Notes: generated from the sequence alone by a model not told the origin. Shown: positions 1 through 8,662, counted from the stretch's first letter. The stretch: DNA of 64,000 bases from JABWAJ01 sp038323375 (GCA_038323375.1 JBBQGV010000024.1:1-64000); one strand, 5' to 3'. Translations and numbers: made by a program.

Positions 1-200
1 ATTTTGATTCTAACCAAGGCGGGGGTTCCCGACCTTAGCCATAGCTAAGGGAGGTGGTTCCCCAACGCGGGGTAGGAGCAAAAGACCTCCTGGAAAAGTG
101 GACAGTTATTATTTCAGCGACCCTAAGGGAGGTGGTTCCCCAACGCAGAGTAGGAGCAAAAGGCCTCCTGGAAAAGTGGACACTTATTAATTCAGCGCCC
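1..200. repeat. Dispersed palindromic repeat, family A: partial copy plus two tandem units
   Basis: Bases 1-38 are one end of a repeat that recurs at 10563-10649 and 27617-27700. Bases 45-122 and 123-200 are two tandem units of about 78 bp, each beginning CTAAGGGAGGTGG and ending near ATTCAGCG. Copies elsewhere are bounded by CCTTAGG/CCTAAGG inverted ends and carry AATTAATAAGTGTC. Short ORFs crossing this stretch are repeat-derived. No gene is supported before position 309. Confidence 0.75.
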
Positions 201-308
201 CATAAAGACAGGTACGAATTTGAGCTTGATGCAAACTTGCGACCTATTTTCCGTGAGAGGCATGGATGAAAAATTGCATCTTTGTCGCTCATTAAAACAC
301 AAATAAAA

Positions 309-533
309 ATGTCAACGACCAAAATAACTGTCAACTCGAACGGCTCCCTGAAAGTAGAAGGAGAATTTGAAATTGTAGATCCGCAGGGAAATACGTACGG
401 CCTCGGCGGAAGAACCTTGCTCAGCCTGTGCCGCTGCGGCTTGTCAAAAAACAAACCATTCTGCGATGGCGCTCACAGAGATCACCTGGATCACGAAGCT
501 GTCGCTTTTGATTTGCCACCCAAAAGGGTGTAG
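309..533 (+). CDS. CDGSH-type iron-sulfur protein
   Basis: A 74-residue protein with the CDGSH (mitoNEET-like) signature: Cys-x-Cys-x2-Ser-x3-Pro-x-Cys-Asp-Gly-Ala-His in the C-terminal half (CRCGLSKNKPFCDGAH). The three Cys and one His would bind a redox-active, acid-labile [2Fe-2S] cluster. Small stand-alone bacterial members like this are common; their partners are mostly unknown. The ATG at 309 is chosen over an upstream in-frame TTG at 282 because homology begins at MSTTKITV. There is no signal peptide, so it should be cytosolic. It stands alone between two repeat fields, so context gives no functional hint. Confidence 0.88.
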   Translation: MSTTKITVNSNGSLKVEGEFEIVDPQGNTYGLGGRTLLSLCRCGLSKNKPFCDGAHRDHLDHEAVAFDLPPKRV

Positions 534-572
534 GGTCATACTATTGGACATTTTCAAGAATCAGAGGGAAAC

Positions 573-930
573 GGCGCGTCATGACGCCCGAACGGCACGT
601 CCCCTCGGGACGCAATGCCTGTAGCCCCAATCATCCCGACAACCCGTCCCATCGGGACGCAATGGCGGTAGCGCGTTATGACGCCCGAACGGCACGTCCC
701 ATCGGGACGCAATGGCGGTAGCGCGTCATGGTGCCCGAACGGCACGTGCCCTCGGGACGCAATGCGGGTCAAATCAAAGGTTTGAAAAGGTATGCCTCGT
801 CAAATTCTATTTCAAATGCGTGCAACAGGGCTACCGGCATTGCGTCCCGATGGGACGAAACGTGAGGCTCGTTTTTTGGGCTACCGGCATTGCGTCCCGA
901 TGGGACGAAACGTTCTGGCGTTATGACGCG
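573..930. repeat. Palindromic repeat field (core CGTCCCATCGGGACG)
   Basis: Four direct units (about 597-780) carry a CGTCCC-ATC-GGGACG hairpin core followed by GCAATG, spaced about 50 bp apart. Two units in opposite orientation follow at 828-862 and 878-912. GCGTCATGACGC-like palindromes lie between units. The core can form a 6-bp stem with a 3-base loop. Short ORFs here are repeat artefacts. The rest of 534-1115 is featureless A+T-rich sequence leading to egtB. Confidence 0.75.
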
Positions 931-1115
931 CTTATTTACGCCAAGCTCCTTATTCCGATTTTATTGAAAATAAAAATTATATAAATGATGATTAAGCTAT
1001 TCGCGCCAGCTTTTGAACAATTTTAAAAAACACGTGTATCTTCTTTTCATACAAACTTGTTGACGTTCCCCAACAAGCCAGTATCCTTTCTGCCAAAAAT
1101 AGAATCATCGCCTTT

Positions 1116-2375
1116 ATGAATGCACCTGTGACCTCCGGGACTTTGCAGCGTTTCCGGGACATCCGCCACCAAACCGAAGCGCTTTGCCAGCCGCTTCAAA
1201 CGGAGGACTTTGTGGTACAACCCATTGTGGATGTCAGTCCGCCGAAATGGCACCTGGGGCACACGACCTGGTTTTTTGAAAATTTCATCCTCGCGAAATA
1301 CAGCCCAGGATACAAACCTTTCAATGCCGGTTACAATTATTTTTTCAACAGCTATTACGAAAGCCAGGGTCCAAGGGTGTTGCGCAGCAACCGCGGCAAC
1401 ATGACCCGCCCTTCAGCATCCGATATTTTTAGCTATCGCAGTTATGTGGACGAACACCTCGGCGCACTTTTAGAAAATAACGATCAACTTTTTGAAGACG
1501 AAGCCTTTGCATTGACCTTAGAAGTTGGCTTGCAACACGAGCAACAACACCAGGAACTGTTGGTCACCGACCTGAAATACATCCTCGGCAACAACCCGCT
1601 TTTTCCGGTTTATCAGGAACATGCAGCCCCCTTAACAGCTCGAAGCCGCCCCGCTGCCTGGCTGGAATTTGAAAACGGGCTGTACGAAATCGGCCACCGC
1701 GGCGCTGGTTTTTGTTGGGACAACGAGCAGAACGCCCACCCCGTTTACCTCGGGGATTTTGCGGTTCAGGACCGGCTCGTTACCAATGGCGAGTACCTCG
1801 AATTTATGCGCGACGACGGCTATAAACGCTTTGAATACTGGCTTTCGGAGGGTTGGGAATGGGCTCAACAATTGGAAGAAAAGGCACCGCTCTACTGGTA
1901 CCACCACAACGGCGAATGGTGGCATTACACGTTGCAGGGTTTTGAAAAAGTGAACCCCGACCTGCCCGTCACGCACCTCAGCTATTTCGAAGCGGATGCT
2001 TTTGCCAACTGGAAAGGGCTTCGCCTGCCCACCGAATTTGAGTGGGAAATCGCCTGTAAACTAACCCACCCCCAAATTCCACCTGAAGCTAATTTTCTGG
2101 AAAACAGACATTTCCATCCCCGTGCGGCACAAAATACCCAACTTTTCGGCGATGCCTGGGAATGGACCTCGAGCGCATACCTGCCTTACCCGCACTACCC
2201 CCGGTTCAAGGGTGCGCTGGGCGAATACAACGGGAAGTTCATGATCAACCAGATGATCCTTCGGGGAGGTTCGGTGGCAACCCCGCGTGCGCATATCCGA
2301 GCCACTTACCGCAATTTTTTTCACACGGATAAACGCTGGCAGTTCACCGGCATCCGGTTGGCGAAAAGCCTTTAA
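1116..2375 (+). CDS. egtB: Ergothioneine biosynthesis protein EgtB (iron-dependent sulfoxide synthase)
   Basis: A 419-residue protein. The N-terminal DinB-like domain carries the expected iron ligands: His49 in WHLGHTTWFFE, and His141/His145 in HEQQH. The C-terminal half is a formylglycine-generating-enzyme/sulfatase-modifying fold, ending with LRGGSVATPRAHIRATYRNFF. EgtB joins hercynine (trimethylhistidine) to a thiol donor with O2, giving the sulfoxide precursor of ergothioneine. Whether this member uses cysteine or gamma-glutamylcysteine cannot be told from sequence. egtD follows after 32 bp, so the two are probably co-transcribed. No C-S lyase (EgtE) lies nearby. The start is the ATG at 1116. 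Confidence 0.92.
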   Translation: MNAPVTSGTLQRFRDIRHQTEALCQPLQTEDFVVQPIVDVSPPKWHLGHTTWFFENFILAKYSPGYKPFNAGYNYFFNSYYESQGPRVLRSNRGNMTRPSASDIFSYRSYVDEHLGALLENNDQLFEDEAFALTLEVGLQHEQQHQELLVTDLKYILGNNPLFPVYQEHAAPLTARSRPAAWLEFENGLYEIGHRGAGFCWDNEQNAHPVYLGDFAVQDRLVTNGEYLEFMRDDGYKRFEYWLSEGWEWAQQLEEKAPLYWYHHNGEWWHYTLQGFEKVNPDLPVTHLSYFEADAFANWKGLRLPTEFEWEIACKLTHPQIPPEANFLENRHFHPRAAQNTQLFGDAWEWTSSAYLPYPHYPRFKGALGEYNGKFMINQMILRGGSVATPRAHIRATYRNFFHTDKRWQFTGIRLAKSL

Positions 2376-2407
2376 TTTTTGAGTTATTTGAGAATTAAAT
2401 CAACGAG

Positions 2408-3379
2408 ATGACTGCTCCTTCACGCACTGAAATGATAAAGATCCAAGCTTTTGCGGAAGACGTGCAGCAGGGGTTGACGGACAACCCCAAACACCTCCTG
2501 TCCCGCTACTTTTACGATGCGGCAGGCGACCGGCTGTTTCAAAAAATCATGAACCTGCCGGAATACTACCTGACCTGGTGTGAATTTGAAATTTTTCAAA
2601 AACACCGGGATGCGATTTTCCGGAAATTAGACGATGTACCGTTCGACCTAATCGAACTTGGTGCCGGCGATGGCCTGAAAACGCAGGTACTTTTGCAGCA
2701 TTTTTTAAATCAAAAGGCCGATTTTCGCTACCTCCCGATTGATATTTCGGGCAGCGTGCTTGAACACTTGCAGGAAACCTTAAAGGAGCGATGGCCTGAA
2801 CTGCTGGTCACCGCAATTGAAGGCGAGTATTTTTCGGCGCTTCAGGACGTTGACCGGCTCTCTGACCGGCGAAAATTGGTGCTGTTTCTCGGCTCCAACA
2901 TCGGCAATATGAATCAGGAACAAGCTGCAGATTTTTTGCGCCAACTGCGGCAGCGGATGCACTCCGGCGATTGGTTGCTGGTAGGCTTCGACCTGAAAAA
3001 AGACCCTGACATCATTCTGGCGGCCTACAATGACCTTCAAGGCGTGACGCGGGCATTCAACCTGAACCTGCTGCACCGCATTAACCGGGAATTGGGCGCT
3101 GACTTCGACCTGACTGCCTTTCGCCACTGCCCGGTATACAACCCGCTTACAGGCGACATGAAAAGTTATTTGGTCAGCGAAAAGCAGCAAACGGTCCGCA
3201 TCGAAGCGCTGGAATTAGAAATTCCTTTCCGGAAATGGGAAGCCATTGACATGGAGCTTTCCAAAAAATACGACCGTCCTGAAATAACACGGCTGGCGGA
3301 ATTTGCCGGGTTTGAAGTGGAGCAATGGTTTTTCGATGAAAAGGAATATTTTGTGAACGTGCTTTTTCGGACGACGTGA
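2408..3379 (+). CDS. egtD: L-histidine N-alpha-methyltransferase EgtD
   Basis: A 323-residue SAM-dependent methyltransferase of the EgtD (DUF2260) family. The N-terminus has the family signature SRYFYDAAGDRLFQKIMNLPEYYLT in outline, followed by a SAM-binding glycine motif (LIELGAGDGLKTQVL) and, further on, LFLGSNIGN. It should trimethylate histidine to hercynine, the substrate of EgtB, which is encoded immediately upstream in the same direction. Length and motif order match the family. The enzyme is cytosolic. Together the two genes give a near-complete ergothioneine route, with the final lyase presumably encoded elsewhere. Confidence 0.93.
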   Translation: MTAPSRTEMIKIQAFAEDVQQGLTDNPKHLLSRYFYDAAGDRLFQKIMNLPEYYLTWCEFEIFQKHRDAIFRKLDDVPFDLIELGAGDGLKTQVLLQHFLNQKADFRYLPIDISGSVLEHLQETLKERWPELLVTAIEGEYFSALQDVDRLSDRRKLVLFLGSNIGNMNQEQAADFLRQLRQRMHSGDWLLVGFDLKKDPDIILAAYNDLQGVTRAFNLNLLHRINRELGADFDLTAFRHCPVYNPLTGDMKSYLVSEKQQTVRIEALELEIPFRKWEAIDMELSKKYDRPEITRLAEFAGFEVEQWFFDEKEYFVNVLFRTT

Positions 3380-3382
3380 GAT

Positions 3383-3590
3383 TCGGAGAGAAGGTTCCCG
3401 CGAAGGACGCTAAGGTTCCGCCAAGGACGCTAAGCCAAGGCTGGCATCACGCCTTGCGGCCTTTGCTTGGGGCTTCTCCACGCTTAGAAAGGGGTCTTGC
3501 TTTGCGGCCTTCGCGTATCCTTTTTGGCCTTTGCGGGGAATTCTCTCTAAAGGGATCGCAAAATGAAACTTTGTTGAAATGAATATTTTT
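3383..3590. repeat. Degenerate AAGGACGCTAAG / CTTTGCGGCCTT repeats
   Basis: The gap after egtD consists of degenerate short repeats: GCGAAGGACGCTAAGG, then CCAAGGACGCTAAGCC, followed by inverted-sense CTTTGCGGCC pieces. It can fold extensively and probably separates egtBD from the kinase gene. The 68-residue ORF that spans it has no family resemblance and is not called. Confidence 0.55.
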
Positions 3591-3611
3591 ATCAAAAATT
3601 GAATTCCTAAC

Positions 3612-5018
3612 ATGCATCCCGAAGAAAAAACGCCTGCATTAATTGACCAAATCCGGTCTTTCGAAATGTTTCTGAACCTGCCCGACAGCGACTTGGAATG
3701 GCTGATCGAACGAGCAGACTATTTCCTGTATAAGGAAGGCGAGCAACTTTTTTACCCCGGTAAACAAGTCGTGAACATGCAGGTCATTGTGGATGGCGAA
3801 TACATTGTGCGGCTGAAACAGGGCAACGAATACCGGGAATTGGGCGCCTGGGGAACAGGGACGCTTACGGGACTGCTGCCGTTTTCGCGGATGAAGGAAG
3901 CGATAGCTTCCGGCACAGCTCTGCGGGACACGTACGTGCTCGAATTGCACAAAAAGCATTTCACGGAAATGGTCACCGTCAGTTACGAAATGACGCAAAA
4001 CCTCGTGGGCGAGATGTCTGACCGCATCCGGGATTTTACGGCTACCCGTTTGCAGAACGAAAAACTGATGTCGCTCGGCAAACTCTCCGCCGGTCTGGCG
4101 CACGAGTTGAACAATCCCGCAGCCTCCATCGTGCGCAACGCTGAGGAACTTTACAGCCGCACCCACCAGACGCCGGAGCGCTTCAAGCGGATCATGACCA
4201 TGCGCGTCACTGCGGAACAAACCGACCAGGTGAATGCCATCCTGTTTTCAAAAATCAACGCGCCAAAACGCACGGATCTCACCCTGATGCAGCGGGAATC
4301 GCTCAAAGACGACCTGCTCGACTGGCTGGAAGACCGGAACGTGGAAAACGCCGAAACCATCGCCGAAACCTTTGTCGAGTTTGGCATGACGGAAGCTGAC
4401 CTCAATGAAATCCACGACATTGTGGACGGGAAACACTTAGACGGTATCCTGCCCTGGTTAGAAGGCACCCTGAGCCTGGAAATGCTCGTCTGCGAAATCC
4501 AGGAAGCTTCCGGCCGGATTGCATCCCTGATCACATCCATCAAATCCTATTCCCACATGGATCGGTCGAAGGATGGCGAAAAGATTGACCTTCCGGAAGG
4601 CATCATCAACACCTTGACGATGTTGAAACACCAGTTGAAAAGCAAGTCCATCGCTGTGAAAAAGGAGTTTGGTGAAAACTTGCCCAAAATCTTAGCTTTT
4701 CCGGGCGAGTTGAACCAGGTTTGGACCAACCTGATAGACAACGCCATTGATGCGATGGACGAAGGCGGTGTTTTAAACATTAAGACCTACGCCAAACGCG
4801 ACCGAGCCTTTGTGGAAATTACCGATAATGGCGCTGGCATCCCTGAAAATGTGGTGTCGAAAATTTTTGACCCATTTTTTACCACCAAAAACATCGGCAA
4901 AGGCACTGGCCTGGGCTTAGAAGTAGTGCGCCGCATTGTCGAGCACCACAAAGGTAGCATCGAGGTGGATTCCGTGCCCGGGAAAACAACATTTACCGTT
5001 TGTTTTCCGGTAGAGTAA
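3612..5018 (+). CDS. Sensor histidine kinase with N-terminal cyclic-nucleotide-binding-like domain
   Basis: A 468-residue soluble kinase. Residues about 15-130 form a cyclic-nucleotide-binding (CNB)-like beta-roll. It lacks the canonical FGE...RTA phosphate cassette, so cAMP binding is doubtful. The dimerisation/phosphoacceptor helix follows with His164 in SAGLAHELNNP. After an insert of about 130 residues comes an HATPase domain with the N-box (NLIDNAIDAM), DNGAGIP and GKGTGLGLEVV. There are no membrane segments, so it senses something inside the cell. The receiver-reductase fusion starts 107 bp downstream and is the obvious phosphotransfer partner. Kinase identity is sure; the signal is unknown. 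Confidence 0.88.
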   Translation: MHPEEKTPALIDQIRSFEMFLNLPDSDLEWLIERADYFLYKEGEQLFYPGKQVVNMQVIVDGEYIVRLKQGNEYRELGAWGTGTLTGLLPFSRMKEAIASGTALRDTYVLELHKKHFTEMVTVSYEMTQNLVGEMSDRIRDFTATRLQNEKLMSLGKLSAGLAHELNNPAASIVRNAEELYSRTHQTPERFKRIMTMRVTAEQTDQVNAILFSKINAPKRTDLTLMQRESLKDDLLDWLEDRNVENAETIAETFVEFGMTEADLNEIHDIVDGKHLDGILPWLEGTLSLEMLVCEIQEASGRIASLITSIKSYSHMDRSKDGEKIDLPEGIINTLTMLKHQLKSKSIAVKKEFGENLPKILAFPGELNQVWTNLIDNAIDAMDEGGVLNIKTYAKRDRAFVEITDNGAGIPENVVSKIFDPFFTTKNIGKGTGLGLEVVRRIVEHHKGSIEVDSVPGKTTFTVCFPVE

Positions 5019-5022
5019 CATG

Positions 5023-5055
5023 ACGTTTACTAAACTTTTAAAGTTTAGTAAACGT
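5023..5055. terminator. Perfect 16-bp inverted repeat between kinase and receiver-fusion genes
   Basis: ACGTTTACTAAACTTT (5023-5038) is followed after one base by its exact complement (5040-5055), just after the kinase stop. It is A+T-rich and has no clean T-run. It may act as a weak terminator or attenuator, a regulator site, or a 3' stabilising hairpin. Confidence 0.4.
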
Positions 5056-5125
5056 AACTCCATTTCATTTTTGATCTTTAAAAAATTGATTGTCAATTAT
5101 TTAATAACCGACGTAGCACCAAATC

Positions 5126-6793
5126 ATGGCTGATAAAAAACCAATTATCCTTTCTGTTGACGACGACCCACAGGTTCTGCGTTCGCTCAAATCTGACCTG
5201 CGGGCTGTTTACAAAGACGATTACCGCATCATCAGTACAACTTCGGCCAACGAGGTGCTGGACTCCCTGCCCGAACTAAAAAAGCAAGGCGAAACGGTAG
5301 CGCTTTTCCTCTCCGACCAACGCATGCCGGAAATGCAGGGCGTTGACTTTCTGGAAAAAGCCAAACTGTTTTTTCCCGATGCCAAGCGGGTGTTACTGAC
5401 CGCCTACTCCGATACTGATGCGGCCATCCGTGCCATCAACGACGTACAACTCGATTACTACCTGATGAAACCCTGGAATCCGCCCACCGAACAACTCTAC
5501 CCTGTGCTGAACGACCTGCTCGACGACTGGCAGAGCAATTTTGTCCCCGAATTTCAGGGGATTCGGGTGTTGGGTTATCCCTATTCGCCAAAATCGCACG
5601 TCATCAAGGATTTTCTGGCAGGCAATCTTTTTCCCTACCGTTGGATGGATGTCGAAAATGATTCCAGTGCGCTGGAAATGATGGAGATATGTGGATTAAA
5701 CGCTAAAAACCTCCCCGCTGTGTTGCTGGAAGACGGCAGCATCCTCTACGACCCTACTTTGCAGGAAGTTGCGGGTAAATTGGGCTTGCACACCACAGCC
5801 GCTTCTGCACTTTACGACGTCGTCATTGTGGGCGCTGGCCCTGCCGGGTTGGCGGCAGCCGTATATGGCGGCTCGGAAGGGTTAAAAACCCTGCTGATCG
5901 AACGGCGGGCGCCGGGCGGACAGGCAGGTACGAGTTCGAGGATTGAAAACTACCTCGGTTTCCCAAACGGCCTTAGTGGTTCCGACCTATCCCGACGCGC
6001 CCTGGCGCAGGCCACCCGTTTTGGTGTTGAGTTTGTTTCGCCGCAATCTGTGGAAAGTATTCAAATAGAGGGAAATTATAAAAAGCTAACCCTCGCCGAT
6101 GGCAATGTGGTGAACACCAAAAGCATCATCCTTGCCATGGGCGTGGACTACCGGCGGCTGCCTGCCGGAGGAGTTGAACGTTTCACGGGCGCAGGGGTAT
6201 ATTACGGCGCTGCCATGACGGAAGCGCAGGCCTGCAAGCACAAAAAAGTCTTCGTGGTGGGCGGCGGCAATTCAGCAGGCCAAGGGGCTGTGTACCTCTC
6301 CAAATTTGCTGAAAAAGTGACCATCATCATCCGCCGGGAAGACCTGACCTCCAGTATGTCGAGCTACCTGATTGACCAAATCAACAGCATTCCGAACATT
6401 GAGGTGTCCGGCAAACGAGAAGTGGTAGAAGCAACTGGTAACGAACGATTGGAAGCGCTGGGCATCCAAAACGTGGAGACCGGGGAGGTAAACACCGAAC
6501 CTGCCGATGTCTTGTTTATTTTCATCGGTGCCCGCCCGGTAACGGAGTGGTTAGACGATCGCCTGTTGCTGGATCAAAAGGGTTTTCTCTACACGGGGCG
6601 TGATTTGCGCCAGCATCCCGACTATAAAAAAATCTGGAAACATTCGCGGGAACCATTTTTTCTGGAAACCTGCCAGCCTGGTATCTTTGCCGCCGGCGAC
6701 GTGCGTTCCGGCGCCATGAACCGGGTCGCGTCTGCCGTGGGCGAAGGGGCGATGGCCATTAAATTTACGCACGAATATTTAGCTGAAATTTAA
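5126..6793 (+). CDS. Fused response regulator / glutaredoxin-like / thioredoxin-reductase-like flavoprotein lacking catalytic cysteines
   Basis: A 555-residue, three-part protein. Residues 5-130 are a receiver domain with Asp12/Asp13, phosphoacceptor Asp64 (LSDQRMP), Thr92 and Lys115. Residues about 145-222 resemble a glutaredoxin fold (IRVLGYPYSPKSHVIKDFL ... LPAVLLEDG), but the CxxC position reads YPYSPKS, with no cysteine. Residues 230-555 are a thioredoxin-reductase-type FAD/NAD(P) module with GAGPAG (236-241) and GGGNSA (379-384). The usual CATCDG redox centre is replaced by YGAAMTEA near 360-368. The flavin fold is kept but disulfide exchange looks impossible. Receiver-TrxR fusions are a known annotation class without a settled function. 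Confidence 0.9.
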   Translation: MADKKPIILSVDDDPQVLRSLKSDLRAVYKDDYRIISTTSANEVLDSLPELKKQGETVALFLSDQRMPEMQGVDFLEKAKLFFPDAKRVLLTAYSDTDAAIRAINDVQLDYYLMKPWNPPTEQLYPVLNDLLDDWQSNFVPEFQGIRVLGYPYSPKSHVIKDFLAGNLFPYRWMDVENDSSALEMMEICGLNAKNLPAVLLEDGSILYDPTLQEVAGKLGLHTTAASALYDVVIVGAGPAGLAAAVYGGSEGLKTLLIERRAPGGQAGTSSRIENYLGFPNGLSGSDLSRRALAQATRFGVEFVSPQSVESIQIEGNYKKLTLADGNVVNTKSIILAMGVDYRRLPAGGVERFTGAGVYYGAAMTEAQACKHKKVFVVGGGNSAGQGAVYLSKFAEKVTIIIRREDLTSSMSSYLIDQINSIPNIEVSGKREVVEATGNERLEALGIQNVETGEVNTEPADVLFIFIGARPVTEWLDDRLLLDQKGFLYTGRDLRQHPDYKKIWKHSREPFFLETCQPGIFAAGDVRSGAMNRVASAVGEGAMAIKFTHEYLAEI

Positions 6794-6805
6794 CCTGTTG
6801 CAATC

Positions 6806-7735
6806 ATGATTTACTACAAGACCAATCAAAACTGGTTTGGCGACGTCCGCCACTTAGCCACGAGCTGGACGATGGTGCGCATCATGCGCAGCGTAATTGG
6901 CATTGGATTGTACGCCACGGCGCTTTGTGTTGTGGTTGACTATTTCAATTGGCAGCGCGAAATCAACATGAACATGGGGGTATTTTCTCTGCTCGGTGTG
7001 ATGTTGAGTATTTTGCTCGTTTTTCGCACCAATTCTGCCTACGACCGCTGGTGGGAGGGCCGGAAACAGTGGGGCGCTTTAGTCAACAACAGCCGGAATC
7101 TGGCGATTTATGTCCAGACCATGTTTCCGAAAGAAGATCAGGAAGTGCGCCACTTCATGGCCGTACGCATCGCCAATTTCTGCATTGCGCTGGTCGAGCA
7201 CCTGCGCAATGGCGTCCAGTTGGAGAAACTGATTTTTTTATCCAAAACTGAAAAGGCAACCTATGCGTCGAAAGACCATATTCCCAACCAGATTGCCTTA
7301 GAGATTTTTGACCGGATTGCCGAAAGCCACCGCCGGGGCGAACTCAGCGAAGGCGATTACCTCAACATCAAGGCCCAGCAAGAATCGTTACTCGACATCC
7401 TGGGTGCCTGCGAACGCATCAAAAAAACGCCCATTCCGTTTTCCTATGCGGTGTACCTGAAAATTTTCATTTCGGCCTATGCGCTGATGCTGCCTTTTGC
7501 ATTAGTCACCACTTTCCATTATTCAACCATCCCGCTTTCGATGTTGCTGTTCTTCGCCCTGCTCGGCGTGGAACTGCTCGGTGAAGAAATCGAAGACCCC
7601 TTCGGTCTTGATTGCAACGACCTGCCAACGGGCGACATCGCGCACACCATCAAAAAAAATGTGTTTGAAATTTTGAATCAAAAACAACCGGATTTGGAAG
7701 AGCGGGAACGGGCGTTGTACGAGAAGGTTTTTTAG
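6806..7735 (+). CDS. Bestrophin-family (UPF0187) anion channel
   Basis: A 309-residue membrane protein with the bestrophin signature RTNSAYDRWWEGRKQWG around residue 75. It has hydrophobic segments near residues 28-48 and 54-72 and a pair in the region 205-255. Bacterial bestrophins form pentameric, anion- or cation-conducting pores in the inner membrane. It starts only 12 bp after the receiver-reductase fusion, so co-expression is very likely. This raises the possibility that channel activity or expression is tied to that signalling pair. Length is normal for the bacterial family. The ion and gating signal cannot be inferred. Confidence 0.9.
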   Translation: MIYYKTNQNWFGDVRHLATSWTMVRIMRSVIGIGLYATALCVVVDYFNWQREINMNMGVFSLLGVMLSILLVFRTNSAYDRWWEGRKQWGALVNNSRNLAIYVQTMFPKEDQEVRHFMAVRIANFCIALVEHLRNGVQLEKLIFLSKTEKATYASKDHIPNQIALEIFDRIAESHRRGELSEGDYLNIKAQQESLLDILGACERIKKTPIPFSYAVYLKIFISAYALMLPFALVTTFHYSTIPLSMLLFFALLGVELLGEEIEDPFGLDCNDLPTGDIAHTIKKNVFEILNQKQPDLEERERALYEKVF

Positions 7736-7845
7736 GGATTAACTTCCCTTTAACGCGATTTTCAATCTTCCTTCACATCAGTTTCGATGTTCGGGTTCGT
7801 TTTGGTGTGGTATTTTGAATCCTTCAACAAAATCACATCAGGATT

Positions 7846-8439
7846 ATGAGAATCGTCATTGCATCTGTTGTTATTGCCTTTTTAGGATTGGCTGCGCTGC
7901 CTTTGAATGCACAAATTTCCATAAACCCGAAAGTGGGCGTTAACCTCTCCGCATTAGATACCAAAATACAGGATATTGACGCCGAAGCCCGCGCTGGCTG
8001 GAATGCCGGGTTCGACCTGCGCGTTGGCAAAGGCGTGGTTTTTCTGAATCCGGGATTGCATTATTACAGCGTCACGGCGCGGCTGTTCAAAGAAATTGAT
8101 TCGCCGGACGACGTGGATTTGAGCGAAGAAACGACCATCCAAAGCTTGCGTTTGCCGGTTAACATCGGCATCAAACTCACCGGCAAAGGCGGCCTGATCG
8201 GCTTGCATGCAAAAGGCGGCATCGTACCGGCTTATGTCATCAATGTGAAAGAACGCCCCTCTTTCGATCTGGATATTGAAGATATGAACCGCCTGACCTG
8301 GGGTGCCAATGTAGGCCTCGGCCTCGATGTGCTGTTCTTTACCGTGGATGTGAACTACGAAATTGGCCTGTCGAAATTCTTCCAGGATTCCGAAGGCAAG
8401 AACAACATGCTGAGTGCCAGCGTCGGGATTAAGTTTTAG
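7846..8439 (+). CDS. Outer membrane beta-barrel protein (PorT/OmpW-like)
   Basis: A 197-residue protein with a signal peptide (about residues 1-22, ending LPLNAQ). Alternating hydrophobic beta-strand patterns and a terminal aromatic residue (VGIKF) follow. The opening ISINPKVGVNLSAL is typical of small Bacteroidota barrels annotated as PorT-family or outer membrane beta-barrel proteins. It is probably an eight-stranded outer membrane barrel of unknown role. It lies 110 bp after the bestrophin gene in the same direction. It is convergent with the CHRD gene, with a transposon-like repeat between them. Confidence 0.8.
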   Translation: MRIVIASVVIAFLGLAALPLNAQISINPKVGVNLSALDTKIQDIDAEARAGWNAGFDLRVGKGVVFLNPGLHYYSVTARLFKEIDSPDDVDLSEETTIQSLRLPVNIGIKLTGKGGLIGLHAKGGIVPAYVINVKERPSFDLDIEDMNRLTWGANVGLGLDVLFFTVDVNYEIGLSKFFQDSEGKNNMLSASVGIKF

Positions 8440-8654
8440 TCTGTCTTTATAGTCCGATAAGAGGCCGCGAAATGTCCGAGGGCAGTCTTCTGCGGACTAC
8501 CTTATGACACGGAGTCTCGCGGAGTAAAGGGATTCTCACAGAGGGGCTTAACTCCGCGAGACGCTCTTTACTCCGTGAACCTCCGTGTCCTATTTGGAAT
8601 CCTCAGAGGCTGTCTTAAGACGCTTCTGTGATATTCCATCGGACTATAAAGACA
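8440..8654. mobile_element. MITE-like element with 19-bp terminal inverted repeats
   Basis: TCTGTCTTTATAGTCCGAT at 8440-8458 is exactly repeated in inverse orientation at 8636-8654. The 215-bp interior has nested inverted segments (CTCGCGGAGTAAAG / CTCCGCGAGACG) and no coding capacity. The ends resemble those of the element at 54579-54720 (GTCTTTAGAGTCCGATAG). It abuts the stop codon of the upstream barrel gene. No clear target duplication is visible. Confidence 0.6.
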
Positions 8655-8662
8655 GATACAAC

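Noticed and set aside
35..454. 139-residue minus-strand ORF
   Set aside because: It lies across tandem repeat units and antisense to the CDGSH gene, with repeated internal sequence and no family likeness.
573..930. Possible CRISPR array
   Set aside because: The units are palindromic, occur in both orientations and have no unique spacers of constant length. No cas gene is nearby.
3376..3582. 68-residue ORF after egtD
   Set aside because: It consists of degenerate short repeats and has no start signal or domain.
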